DNA of 64,000 nucleotides from assembly GCF_042926695.1 (NCBI RefSeq), contig NZ_CP170642.1, positions 2,046,001-2,110,000 on the forward strand, written 5' to 3'. This document shows positions 53,570-62,095 of the stretch, one piece after another. Numbering within the stretch: position 1 is the first letter of the stretch; each line of letters starts with the position of its first letter. Both the position numbers and the translations under genes were made by a program. The notes below the pieces were generated by a model. That model was not told the DNA's origin. It saw only the letters and a program-made list of their open reading frames with translations, and made no database searches. Origin of the DNA: Lonepinella koalarum. GTDB lineage: Bacteria > Pseudomonadota > Gammaproteobacteria > Enterobacterales > Pasteurellaceae.

Positions 53570-55450
53570 CTAGCTTTTTTCTAATATTGCCTTATGTTCT
53601 TGAATAATCGCCATAAACGGTTGAGCGAATCGTTCCCATTTAATTGCCCCTACGCCATTAATTTGTAGCATTTCCACTTTGTTGGTTGGTAGGTAGAGGG
53701 ACATTTCTTGTAAGGTCGCATCACTAAATACAATATATGGCGGAATATTTTCTCGGTCGGCAATTTGTTTGCGTAGAAAACGTAAGCGAGCAAATAAATC
53801 TTTATCGTAATTGGTCACTGCACTACGTTGTGGGGCAGAAACCGTTGCAATAGCGGATAAGCGTGGCGTTGCCAGCTCTAAAGGGATTTCACCACGTAAA
53901 ATGGGTCTGGCACTTTCGGTGAGTTGTAATTGTACGCCAACCTCATTCATGACTTGATGAATAAAACCGAGATGAATTAATTGGCGAATCACGGATTGCC
54001 AATATTCTTTGCTTTTGTCTTTGCCAATGCCATAGACGCTTAGTTTATCATGTTGGTAATCACGAATACGTTGATTATTCATGCCACGCATAACGCCTAT
54101 CACGTATTGCATACCAAAGCGTTGACCCGTGCGATAAATAGTAGAAAGGATTTTTTGTGCATCCATTAAGCCATCATACTTTTTCGGTGGATCTAAGCAA
54201 ATATCACAGTTATTACAAGGCGTTTGGCGATTTTCGCCGAAATAATTGAGTAATACTAAACGGCGACAAGTTTGGCTTTCGGCAAATTCACCGATGGCTT
54301 CTAGTTTGTGTTGTTTAATCTCTCGTTGTGGCGATTCAGGTTCTTCCAGTAGCATTTTGTGTAACCAGCCGTAATCGGCGGGTTCATAAAATAATACCGC
54401 TTCGGCAGGTAAATCATCACGCCCTGCTCGCCCCGTTTCTTGATAATAGGCTTCGATACTGCGAGATAAATCAAAGTGAGCAACAAATCGCACGTTAGAT
54501 TTATTAATTCCCATACCAAAAGCAATGGTGGCAACCACCACTTGAATATTATCTCGCTGAAAGGCTCGTTGCACACGTTCACGTTCGGCAAAATCCATGC
54601 CTGCATGATAGAAATCTGCGGATACCCCACGTTTTTTTAAGGCTTCAGCGACTTTTTCCGATTTATTGCGACTGTTGCAATATACAATACCACTTTTGCC
54701 TTTTTGTGCCGCCACGAAATTACAGAGCTGTTCCATTGGCTTGAATTTTTCCACTAAGGTGTAACGAATATTCGGGCGATCAAAGCTGCCTACATATAAG
54801 TGCGGTTGATTTAAACGAAGATTTTGCCAAATATCCTGTCTGGTGGTGTTATCTGCTGTGGCGGTTAATGCCATAATTGGCACATTTGGAAAAGTAGCCT
54901 TTAATCCGCCGAGTTGAGCATATTCAGGACGGAAATCATGCCCCCATTGGGAGATGCAATGGGCTTCATCAATAGCAATAAAGCTGACTAAACAATGGGA
55001 AATAAAAGAGAAAAAGTGATTCGTCATCACCTTCTCAGGGGAAAGATAAAGTAATTTGAGTTGACCAGAAATGGCTTTATTTTGCACCTGTTGCTGCTGT
55101 TCAAAGGTTTGTGTGGAATTGAGATAATCCGCAGCGATGCCGTTTGCCAGCAGTTGATCGACTTGATCTTTCATCAAGGAAATTAATGGCGAAATAACTA
55201 AGGTTAGACCTGAAAAACACAAGGCTGGAATTTGATAACACAGGGATTTCCCGTTCCCTGTCGCCATCACGACAAGGCTATCTTGTCCATGTAATGCAGA
55301 TTGAATGACTTCTTGTTGCCCTTTGCGGAAAGATTGATAGCCGAATACATCCTTTAATACTTGTAAAGGATCAGCAAGTGCGGTGGAAAAATCGTGTTTT
55401 TTTGGCACCGTACTATTGTCGTTCAAATCAAAGGAAGACAGCGATTCCAT
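53570..55450 (-). CDS. recQ: ATP-dependent DNA helicase RecQ
   Basis: A 626-residue superfamily 2 helicase. Motif I is MATGNGKSLCYQIPAL near residue 58, motif II IAIDEAHCISQWGHDFRP, motif III ALTATAD and motif VI QETGRAGRDDLPAEAVL; the zinc-binding domain has CRRLVLLNYFGENRQTPCNNCDIC, then the winged helix and a C-terminal HRDC domain (from about 525). RecQ unwinds 3' to 5' in RecFOR recombination and stalled-fork repair. The Walker A has GNGKS in place of the usual GGGKS. It overlaps the cyaY stop (TAATG). Confidence 0.95.
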   Translation of the reverse strand: MESLSSFDLNDNSTVPKKHDFSTALADPLQVLKDVFGYQSFRKGQQEVIQSALHGQDSLVVMATGNGKSLCYQIPALCFSGLTLVISPLISLMKDQVDQLLANGIAADYLNSTQTFEQQQQVQNKAISGQLKLLYLSPEKVMTNHFFSFISHCLVSFIAIDEAHCISQWGHDFRPEYAQLGGLKATFPNVPIMALTATADNTTRQDIWQNLRLNQPHLYVGSFDRPNIRYTLVEKFKPMEQLCNFVAAQKGKSGIVYCNSRNKSEKVAEALKKRGVSADFYHAGMDFAERERVQRAFQRDNIQVVVATIAFGMGINKSNVRFVAHFDLSRSIEAYYQETGRAGRDDLPAEAVLFYEPADYGWLHKMLLEEPESPQREIKQHKLEAIGEFAESQTCRRLVLLNYFGENRQTPCNNCDICLDPPKKYDGLMDAQKILSTIYRTGQRFGMQYVIGVMRGMNNQRIRDYQHDKLSVYGIGKDKSKEYWQSVIRQLIHLGFIHQVMNEVGVQLQLTESARPILRGEIPLELATPRLSAIATVSAPQRSAVTNYDKDLFARLRFLRKQIADRENIPPYIVFSDATLQEMSLYLPTNKVEMLQINGVGAIKWERFAQPFMAIIQEHKAILEKS

Positions 55451-55758
55451 TAGCCAAATGTCACTTCTTCACCGTGAGCCGCACAGGCTTCAGCTAAACA
55501 ATCGTAAAAGCGTTTACCATCGTGGTTAATCCAGTCGTTATCTTTCCAAGCAAAATGTAAACCACCTAAACGGCTAGCCAGCCAAAGTTCTAACATGGAT
55601 TCTTGTTTATTAATGACAATTTGTGTACGGTTGCCAAAAGTCATGGTGAAGACGGATCCTTGCCGTTCAAAATCGACGTCCACATCTTGCTCATCACATT
55701 GTTCTTCAATGTGATCCCACACTTGTTCAATATTTTGATGAAATTCAGCTAGGTTCAT
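55450..55758 (-). CDS. cyaY: Frataxin-like iron-sulfur protein CyaY
   Basis: A 102-residue bacterial frataxin. The acidic N-terminal helix (NLAEFHQNIEQVWDHIEEQCDEQDVDVD) and the beta-sheet segment TFGNRTQIVINKQESMLELWLASRLGGLHF fit the family, with the acidic ridge that binds iron. CyaY modulates iron-sulfur cluster assembly on IscU. The stop codon overlaps the recQ ATG. On the other side lies a short region followed by a small gene and lptM; in E. coli cyaY and lptM (yifL) are also neighbours. Confidence 0.94.
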   Translation of the reverse strand: MNLAEFHQNIEQVWDHIEEQCDEQDVDVDFERQGSVFTMTFGNRTQIVINKQESMLELWLASRLGGLHFAWKDNDWINHDGKRFYDCLAEACAAHGEEVTFG

Positions 55759-55994
55759 TTTTGTTCTCTTAATAGATCTATTATTTTAAAGATGAATTAT
55801 AGATATTTTCTGTGATTAAGGATAGGGGGAATTTCTACCAAAGTCACGATTAAATAAGAATAATCATCAAATTTTGGAATGCAGATCACAAATTTAGTTT
55901 TGAATGAGGGGTTATTTTAAGGCATACTTATCTCTTGAAATAGGAAAAATGGTGAGTCATTTTTTACTTTTACGAACATCAGATAGGAGGGGGT

Positions 55995-56156
55995 ATGAAA
56001 TTAACCAAAACTCAAGAACAATATCTTACTGAGCTATGGCAAAATGGGATGGATAATGATTTATTTGAAGAAATTAGCCTAGATAAAATTAAAGCAAAAC
56101 GAGCAGAGAGATTAGAATATCTAGAGAATAAAAAACTCTCTCGATCCAATTACTAA
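55995..56156 (+). CDS. Small protein of 53 residues, unknown
   Basis: An ATG at 55995 with an excellent ribosome-binding site (AGGAGGGGG, about 5-10 nt upstream) starts a 53-residue frame ending SNY. The protein is highly charged and soluble: KLTKTQEQYLTELWQNGMDN, then acidic LFEEISLDKIKAKRAERLEYLENKK, mostly helical. I recognise no family. Following sequence to 56230 keeps an AT-rich, lysine-like composition without a clear frame. It lies between cyaY (divergent) and lptM, in a place where E. coli has no gene. The ribosome-binding site and composition support it being real. Confidence 0.6.
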   Translation: MKLTKTQEQYLTELWQNGMDNDLFEEISLDKIKAKRAERLEYLENKKLSRSNY

Positions 56157-56303
56157 AAGAGAAATATTTTTCTAGTAATCAGTTTATTCACCTTCCTGTC
56201 AAGCAAAAAAGACGATTAAATAAATTGCTTAAAAAATAATAGATACTACCATTTATTCAAACAAAATAGTGTAAAATAACTAAAATACTTAACACGGAAA
56301 ATC

Positions 56304-56426
56304 ATGATGAAAAAACTCACTTTTTTAACCGCACTTTTAGTGCTAGTAACCTTTATAACAGGCTGTGGCGTGAAAGGACCTTTATATTACCCACAACAGA
56401 ATACCCAACAAACCCAACAAAAATAG
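56304..56426 (+). CDS. lptM: LPS translocon maturation chaperone LptM (YifL-like lipoprotein)
   Basis: A 40-residue lipoprotein. The signal peptide MMKKLTFLTALLVLVTFITG ends in the lipobox ITGC, and the mature part CGVKGPLYYPQQ matches the LptM/YifL signature CGxKGPLY. In E. coli this lipoprotein aids oxidative maturation of LptD. A second ATG at 56307 is possible. It is 9 nt before lysA. The signal-peptide Thr-Ala-Leu is encoded by an uptake sequence (56328-56336). Confidence 0.9.
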   Translation: MMKKLTFLTALLVLVTFITGCGVKGPLYYPQQNTQQTQQK

Positions 56427-56435
56427 GATTTCTAA

Positions 56436-57683
56436 ATGGATTTCTTTCAATATCAGAACAATAAACTTTTTGCTGAAGCATTGCCAGTAAGTCAGTTAGC
56501 ACAGCAATTTGGTACGCCGCTTTATGTCTATTCTAAAGCCACTTTGGAGCGTCATTGGTATGCTTTTGATAAGGCTTTTGGAGATCATCCGCATCTGATT
56601 TGCTTTGCGGTAAAAGCAAATTCAAACATTGCTGTATTGCAAACCATGGCAAGATTGGGGTCGGGGTTTGATATTGTGTCGCAAGGGGAATTGGAGCGTG
56701 TGCTGAAAGCGGGCGGTGATCCTGCGAAAGTGGTATTTTCTGGTGTTGCGAAAACAGAAAGAGAAATTGCTCGTGCGTTGGAAGTCGGGATTCGTTGTTT
56801 TAATGTAGAAAGCCTGCCTGAACTCTATCGGATTAATGACGTTGCAGGTAAAATGGCGAAAATTGCACCGATTTCGTTACGTGTTAATCCTGATGTAGAT
56901 GCACATACGCACCCTTATATTTCTACTGGATTGAAAGAAAATAAATTTGGTGTGAGCGTGGAACAGGCTCGAGATGTCTATTGCCAAGCGAGTCAATTAG
57001 CCCATATTCAAATTGTTGGAATGGATTGTCATATCGGTTCACAACTCACTGAATTACAACCATTTTTAGATGCTGCCGATCGTTTAATTCATTTAATGAA
57101 ACAATTAAATGCAGACGGTATTCAGCTTAAACACTTAGATTTAGGTGGTGGTCTAGGTGTGCCTTATACTAACGAAACACCGCCACATCCGACTGAATAT
57201 GCCAAAGCATTACTTGAAAAATTGCAACAATTTGATTTAGAAATTATCCTTGAACCAGGGCGTGCAATCACAGCGAATGCGGGGATTTTAGTGACTAAAG
57301 TAGAATATATTAAAACCAACGAAAGCCGAAACTTTGCGATTGTTGATGCAGGTATGAACGATATGATTCGCCCTGCTTTGTATCAGGCTTATATGAATAT
57401 TATTGAAGCGGATCGCAGTTTGGCACGTGAAAAAGCCGTTTATGATGTTGTTGGTCCCGTGTGTGAAACCTCAGATTTTCTTGGAAAACAACGTGAATTG
57501 GCGATAGCACAAGGCGACTATTTGGTGCAACGTTCCGCTGGTGCTTATGGGGCGACCATGAGTTCAAATTATAATTCTCGACCACGTACCGCAGAAATCA
57601 TAGTAGATGGTGATCAGGCTCATTTGATTCGGCAGCGTGAGAGCTATGAGAATTTATGGCAATTAGAACGTTTATTGCCGTAA
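56436..57683 (+). CDS. lysA: Diaminopimelate decarboxylase
   Basis: A 415-residue PLP enzyme of the alanine racemase fold. The Schiff-base Lys60 lies in CFAVKANSN; the PLP phosphate-binding glycines are in LDLGGGLGVPY and EPGRAI; the dimer-interface Cys motif is GPVCETSDFLG. It makes L-lysine from meso-diaminopimelate. It lies 9 nt after lptM, and 39 nt before a GST gene. An E. coli relative of this arrangement has dapF after lptM; here lysA occupies that place. Confidence 0.96.
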   Translation: MDFFQYQNNKLFAEALPVSQLAQQFGTPLYVYSKATLERHWYAFDKAFGDHPHLICFAVKANSNIAVLQTMARLGSGFDIVSQGELERVLKAGGDPAKVVFSGVAKTEREIARALEVGIRCFNVESLPELYRINDVAGKMAKIAPISLRVNPDVDAHTHPYISTGLKENKFGVSVEQARDVYCQASQLAHIQIVGMDCHIGSQLTELQPFLDAADRLIHLMKQLNADGIQLKHLDLGGGLGVPYTNETPPHPTEYAKALLEKLQQFDLEIILEPGRAITANAGILVTKVEYIKTNESRNFAIVDAGMNDMIRPALYQAYMNIIEADRSLAREKAVYDVVGPVCETSDFLGKQRELAIAQGDYLVQRSAGAYGATMSSNYNSRPRTAEIIVDGDQAHLIRQRESYENLWQLERLLP

Positions 57684-57722
57684 ATAATGATAAAAAAGTA
57701 GAGATAAAAAGGAGAAATTGAT

Positions 57723-58340
57723 ATGAAATTATATTATTTAAAAGGCTCTTGTTCTACCGTGCCACATATTGCGTTAGAGTGGATTGGACAGCCTTACGAA
57801 GCGGTCGAAATGAGTCGGGAAGCTATTAAACAGGCGGATTATTTAGCGTTAAATCCACAGGGTTCAGTGCCGTTATTAGTGGATGGCGATTTTGCCTTAT
57901 CACAAAATGTTGCCATTCTAACTTATTTAGATAATTTATATCCAGATGCTAAAATATTTGGCAGTAAAACGGTGCAAGATAAAGCGAAAGCAACTAAATG
58001 GCTGGCTTTTTGTAATGCGGATATTCACCCGATCTTTGGACGTATTTTTAATGTACCTACCTATTTGCAAGGCAATGAAGAATTAATTAAACAATATCGC
58101 CAAGAATTGGCAGAGAGATTATTGCGTCTATATGCGATTGCCGATGAGTATTTAAGTCAACACCAATTTTTCGGCGAGCAAATTTCTGTTGCTGATGTGT
58201 ATCTTTATATCACATTGCGTTGGAGCCAAGCCATTGGTTTGGATTATAGTCATTTACACCATTTAACAGCTCATTATCAACGAGTAGGACAAAATGCTGG
58301 TGTGCAATCGGTGCTAAAACAACAAGGATTACCTGCCTAA
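57723..58340 (+). CDS. Glutathione S-transferase family protein
   Basis: A 205-residue protein with a thioredoxin-fold N-terminal domain (MKLYYLKGSCSTVPHIALEW; the conserved Ser/Cys in GSCSTVPH) and an all-helical C-terminal domain with the DVYLYITLRWSQAIGLD hydrophobic-core motif. The sequence NPQGSVPLLVDGD with cis-Pro binds glutathione. The substrate is unknown; bacterial beta-class members handle oxidants and xenobiotics. The stop codon overlaps the murB ATG by one base (TAATG). Confidence 0.88.
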   Translation: MKLYYLKGSCSTVPHIALEWIGQPYEAVEMSREAIKQADYLALNPQGSVPLLVDGDFALSQNVAILTYLDNLYPDAKIFGSKTVQDKAKATKWLAFCNADIHPIFGRIFNVPTYLQGNEELIKQYRQELAERLLRLYAIADEYLSQHQFFGEQISVADVYLYITLRWSQAIGLDYSHLHHLTAHYQRVGQNAGVQSVLKQQGLPA

Positions 58341-59365
58341 TGCAAAGTTTACGTCATTATCATACCTTTGCCATTGATGTTCAGGCAAAAAATATTGTAG
58401 AAATCACCGCGGTTGAGCAATTTACGCAAGTTTGGTCAACGGCAAAAGCGGATAATCAGCTTGTATTGTTGTTAGGTGAGGGGAGTAACGTCTTATTTGT
58501 GCAAGATTTTAACGGTACCGTATTAATCAATCGGTTAAACGGCATTGAACATAGACAGGATAATGACTTTCACTATTTGCACGTTGCAGGGGGCGAAAAT
58601 TGGCATCATTTAGTGCAATGGTCGCTATCACAAGGCATTCAGGGCTTAGAGAATTTAGCCTTAATTCCAGGCTGTGCGGGTTCTGCACCGATACAAAATA
58701 TCGGAGCCTATGGTGTTGAATTTAAAGATATTTGCGATTATGTTGAGGTGTTAGATTTAAACCAAGGCGAAGTATTTCGTTTAAGTCATGAAGACTGTGG
58801 TTTTGCTTATCGCCATTCAGTATTTAAACATCAATATGCAGAGGGTTTTGTGATCGTCGCTGTCGGGCTAAAATTAGCCAAAAACTGGCAACCTGTGTTG
58901 AAATATGGATCACTCGCCAATCTTGATGCGAATACGGTGACAGCTCAACAAGTTTTTGCTGAAGTCTGTACGATTCGCCAAGCGAAGTTACCTGATCCAA
59001 AGCAAATCGGGAATGCGGGGAGTTTCTTTAAAAATCCTGTGGTGACTGCTCGTCAATTCCACGATTTACAAGCAGAATATCCCACTATTCCAAATTATCC
59101 ACAAGCAGATGGCTTTGTTAAGCTGGCAGCAGGCTGGTTAATTGATCAATGCGGTTTAAAAGGCTATCAAATTGGTGGTGCGATGGTGCATCAACAACAG
59201 GCATTAGTGTTAGTGAATACGGGCAATGCGACCAGTTCTGATGTCATAGAATTAGCTCATCATGTGCGTCAAGCGGTAGCAGCGAAGTTTGATGTTTATC
59301 TTTCACCTGAAGTGCGTTTTATCGGTGAACATGGCGAGATAAATGCGGAAAATGTGATTAGTTGA
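58340..59365 (+). CDS. murB: UDP-N-acetylenolpyruvoylglucosamine reductase
   Basis: A 341-residue FAD-dependent enzyme (E. coli: 342) of the type I MurB group. FAD contacts lie in LLGEGSNVLFV and in LALIPGCAGSAPIQNIGAYGVE; the catalytic serine is in GNAGSFFKNP; the C-terminal VYLSPEVRFIG motif carries the conserved glutamate. It makes UDP-N-acetylmuramate for peptidoglycan. It overlaps the GST gene by one base, so the two are coupled. A strong terminator follows. Confidence 0.96.
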   Translation: MQSLRHYHTFAIDVQAKNIVEITAVEQFTQVWSTAKADNQLVLLLGEGSNVLFVQDFNGTVLINRLNGIEHRQDNDFHYLHVAGGENWHHLVQWSLSQGIQGLENLALIPGCAGSAPIQNIGAYGVEFKDICDYVEVLDLNQGEVFRLSHEDCGFAYRHSVFKHQYAEGFVIVAVGLKLAKNWQPVLKYGSLANLDANTVTAQQVFAEVCTIRQAKLPDPKQIGNAGSFFKNPVVTARQFHDLQAEYPTIPNYPQADGFVKLAAGWLIDQCGLKGYQIGGAMVHQQQALVLVNTGNATSSDVIELAHHVRQAVAAKFDVYLSPEVRFIGEHGEINAENVIS

Positions 59366-59370
59366 TAGAC

Positions 59371-59401
59371 TCCAAAACCCTGCCGTATAGCAGGGTTTTG
59401 G
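59371..59401. terminator. Terminator between murB and hupA
   Basis: CAAAACCCTGC and GCAGGGTTTTG form a perfect 11-bp stem with a 6-nt loop. It can serve both convergent genes. Confidence 0.85.
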
Positions 59402-59420
59402 AGAAAGCATGCAATATCAA

Positions 59421-59696
59421 TTATGCGTTTACTTCGTCTTTTAACGCTTTACCTGCAACGAATGCAGGTACTTTTGATGCTTTAATTTGGATTTCTTCAC
59501 CTGTTTGTGGGTTGCGACCTGTACGTGCTTTACGTTCGTTTACTTTAAATGTACCAAAACCAATTAATTGTACTGGATCGCCCGCTTTTAAACTGCCAGA
59601 AATTGCATTTAAAGTGGCTTCTAACGCTGCTTTTGCATCTTTTTTAGTTAAATTCGCTTCTGCTGCAATTGCATCGATTAAATCTGTTTTGTTCAT
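59421..59696 (-). CDS. hupA: DNA-binding protein HU
   Basis: A 91-residue HU protein. The helical N-terminal half (MNKTDLIDAIAAEANLTK) and the DNA-binding arms IGFGTFKVNERKARTGRNPQTGEEI are intact, including the intercalating Pro in GRNPQTG. HU compacts and bends DNA. Upstream on the same strand lie yjaG and hemE; the order hemE-yjaG-hupA is that of E. coli (which has nfi in between), so it corresponds to hupA. Confidence 0.95.
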   Translation of the reverse strand: MNKTDLIDAIAAEANLTKKDAKAALEATLNAISGSLKAGDPVQLIGFGTFKVNERKARTGRNPQTGEEIQIKASKVPAFVAGKALKDEVNA

Positions 59697-59843
59697 AATT
59701 GAATACCTTATAATGTTTTATTAAATGTTGCGGTAAAGTTTCTGTTTACCAGATTTCAATAACTGTAAGCACAGTGCCGTATAGACTAAACAAAATTCGT
59801 TTGAAAGCAAGCACTATTTTGTAAATTTGCGGTAAAGATCACA

Positions 59844-60434
59844 TTATTGGGTAATTTCTATACCAATATTTGAGATTCCCGCACTACGAATCTCATTTTT
59901 TAGGTCTAAAATTAGATCCACATTGCGTTTCTCACATTCATTTAAGATACGGTAAATTTGCCATTGCACATCTAATTCCTGCTCAATTTCCACCGCACTT
60001 TTCAGATCATTTTCCAATAATTCACGTTCTTGTTCGGTTTCTAACAAGGTTGCGACCGTTTGTAAGGAAAGCTGACTTATTTTAATGGCCTGCTCTAAGG
60101 TTGAGCCAGCAATGATAGAATGCAATAATTCCCCCAAACTTTCCGCTGCATCCAACGCGGGTACCACACCGAAAAAGTCGTAATCATTGACATCGGGAAT
60201 AATGTCTTCTAATTTTTGCAACTGATGATCAAAATTAATTTTAGCATCTTTCACGGTTAAATATTCCCACACCAGATTTAAGATATTTTGGTAGGTTTTG
60301 GCTTGTTCTGGTTGTTCCGTCATTTGGCAGAACAACTTAAAGTTCGGATACATCCGTTCACATAAGCAAGCCATAAAGGTTAAATGTTGCCAACTTGCAA
60401 AATGTTCAAGGCGTTTATGAATAGGGTTTCGCAT
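59844..60434 (-). CDS. yjaG: DUF416 (YjaG) family protein
   Basis: A 196-residue protein of the YjaG/DUF416 family, mostly helical, beginning RNPIHKRLEHFASWQHLTFMACLCERMYPNF and carrying PDVNDYDFFGVVPALDAAESL in the centre. No biochemical function is established. It starts 12 nt after hemE and precedes hupA, preserving the enterobacterial order. The 3' end is separated from hupA by 147 nt, enough for a hupA promoter. Confidence 0.9.
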   Translation of the reverse strand: MRNPIHKRLEHFASWQHLTFMACLCERMYPNFKLFCQMTEQPEQAKTYQNILNLVWEYLTVKDAKINFDHQLQKLEDIIPDVNDYDFFGVVPALDAAESLGELLHSIIAGSTLEQAIKISQLSLQTVATLLETEQERELLENDLKSAVEIEQELDVQWQIYRILNECEKRNVDLILDLKNEIRSAGISNIGIEITQ

Positions 60435-60445
60435 AGCCGTTCCTT

Positions 60446-61510
60446 TTATTGATGATAAGGTTTGGAATAGTGGTGAATGGCATCCACCAACACTTTTGGG
60501 CTTTCCACTGGCACATCTTGATGAATGCCATGCCCGAGATTAAATACATGTCCAGAGCCTGTGCCAAAGTCCGCCAAAATTGACCGCACTTCTTGTATGA
60601 TGCGTTCAGGTGAAGCATATAACACTGATGGATCAATATTGCCTTGTAAGGCAACTTTATGCCCCACTAGAGCTTTCGCTTTAGCAATATCTACGGTCCA
60701 ATCTGAACCAATAGCATCACAGCCTGTGTTCGCAATCTGTTCCAACCATAAGCCACCACCTTTAGTGAATAAGGTCACCGGCACTTTACGTCCATCGTTT
60801 TCACGAATTAAACCATCAACAATTTTGTGCATATATTGCAAGGAAAAATCGACATAATCACGATGTGCCAACACGCCTCCCCAAGTATCAAATATCATCA
60901 CAGATTGAGCCCCTGCTTTGATTTGAGCATTGAGATATAAAATCACCGCATCAGCCACTTTATCCAACAGTTGATGTAATAATTGCGGTTCGGAATACAG
61001 CATTTTTTTGATTTTAGTGAATGTTTTGCTTGAGCCACCTTCTACCATATAGGTCGCCAACGTCCACGGACTGCCTGAAAAACCAATTAATGGCACCTCG
61101 CCGTTGAGTTCCCGGCGAATGGTACGCACCGCATTCATCACATATTGTAATTCGACTTCAGGATCAGGAATCGGCAAATTTTGCACCGCACTTTTGCTTT
61201 CTACTGGACGAGCAAATTTTGGTCCTTCACCCACACCAAAACTTAGCCCTAAGCCCATCGCATCAGGAATGGTTAAAATATCAGAAAATAAAATAGCGGC
61301 ATCTAACGCATAACGGCGCAGCGGTTGTAACGTGACTTCACAAGCTAAATCCGCATGACGACAAAGCGACATAAAATCGCCCGCTTTCGCTCGAGTCGCT
61401 TTATATTCTGGCAAATATCGCCCAGCTTGTCGCATTAGCCAAACAGGGGTGTAATCGACAGGTTCACGCAATAAGGCTTTTAAATAGCGATCGTTTTTTA
61501 ATGGTGGCAT
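60446..61510 (-). CDS. hemE: Uroporphyrinogen decarboxylase
   Basis: A 354-residue enzyme, exactly the E. coli length, that converts uroporphyrinogen III to coproporphyrinogen III. The N-terminal signature PVWLMRQAGRYLPEYKATRA near residue 22, ILFSDILTIPDAMGLGL near 75 and the C-terminal NLGHGIHQDVP are intact. The ATG at 61510 (MPPLKNDRYL) is the family start; the frame stays open for 65 codons upstream without support. It begins the hemE-yjaG unit and complements hemG at 20026. Confidence 0.97.
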   Translation of the reverse strand: MPPLKNDRYLKALLREPVDYTPVWLMRQAGRYLPEYKATRAKAGDFMSLCRHADLACEVTLQPLRRYALDAAILFSDILTIPDAMGLGLSFGVGEGPKFARPVESKSAVQNLPIPDPEVELQYVMNAVRTIRRELNGEVPLIGFSGSPWTLATYMVEGGSSKTFTKIKKMLYSEPQLLHQLLDKVADAVILYLNAQIKAGAQSVMIFDTWGGVLAHRDYVDFSLQYMHKIVDGLIRENDGRKVPVTLFTKGGGLWLEQIANTGCDAIGSDWTVDIAKAKALVGHKVALQGNIDPSVLYASPERIIQEVRSILADFGTGSGHVFNLGHGIHQDVPVESPKVLVDAIHHYSKPYHQ

Positions 61511-61698
61511 AAAATTTTGTTGATAAATAAAAATAAAGTGTAGGAAGTGTATATGAGATAGATAGTGATTGCAAGATTCCAGTGAGTATATATCCATTGG
61601 CTTTTTTTGTGAGTTGAGTTCCAAAAATGAAATTTTATCATTTACCTTTTCTCCTGATGGTTTAAGATAACTTTTAATATCATCACTGAGGAAAAAAT

Positions 61699-61953
61699 AT
61701 GTCAATTTTATCTAACTTAAATTTGTTTAAAGTGCCGATTGAGCAAGACACGCTAGATGCTTGGGCTAAGATGGCTGAAGATATTGCGAAAGTTGCCATA
61801 TTGGCTTTACCTGTGGTAGTATTGGGGCAAGGCGAAGCATCATTGAAAGTTTGGAGTAGTGTGGCTTTGCTTGTTGTTATTTATAGTTTTTTGTTGGGCG
61901 GAAGGCTCTTTCGGCAAAACAAATCTCGTTCATCAACAATACAGGAGAATTAA
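61699..61953 (+). CDS. Small membrane protein of unknown function, 84 residues
   Basis: The protein has an acidic amphipathic N-terminal part (KVPIEQDTLDAWAKMAEDIAK) followed by two short hydrophobic stretches, VAILALPVVVLGQGEASLK and WSSVALLVVIYSFLLGG, and a basic end RLFRQNKSRSS. I do not recognise the family. A GAGGAAAAA ribosome-binding site precedes the ATG. A second small membrane-protein gene follows 3 nt after its stop, so the two form a unit. Its upstream region starts just past hemE on the other strand. Confidence 0.65.
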   Translation: MSILSNLNLFKVPIEQDTLDAWAKMAEDIAKVAILALPVVVLGQGEASLKVWSSVALLVVIYSFLLGGRLFRQNKSRSSTIQEN

Positions 61954-61956
61954 TCT

Positions 61957-62073
61957 ATGTGGTTAAGTATCGGTCTGACAATTCTTGCTTTTATGGGGAT
62001 TGGTGTGTGTATTTTTGCTTATAGTTTGCTCAATAATGCTGAGCAACATAATAATACTCACCAACCCAAATAA
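61957..62073 (+). CDS. Very small membrane protein, 38 residues
   Basis: An ATG at 61957 starts a 38-residue frame 3 nt after the preceding stop, with AGGAG at 61943-61947 as ribosome-binding site. One membrane helix (GLTILAFMGIGVCIFAYSLL) is followed by a short polar tail rich in Asn, His and Gln (NNAEQHNNTHQPK). I do not recognise the family. Its close coupling with the 84-residue membrane protein suggests a two-component small-protein unit. Confidence 0.6.
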   Translation: MWLSIGLTILAFMGIGVCIFAYSLLNNAEQHNNTHQPK

Positions 62074-62095
62074 AAACCATTTTGTGGGTAACAAC

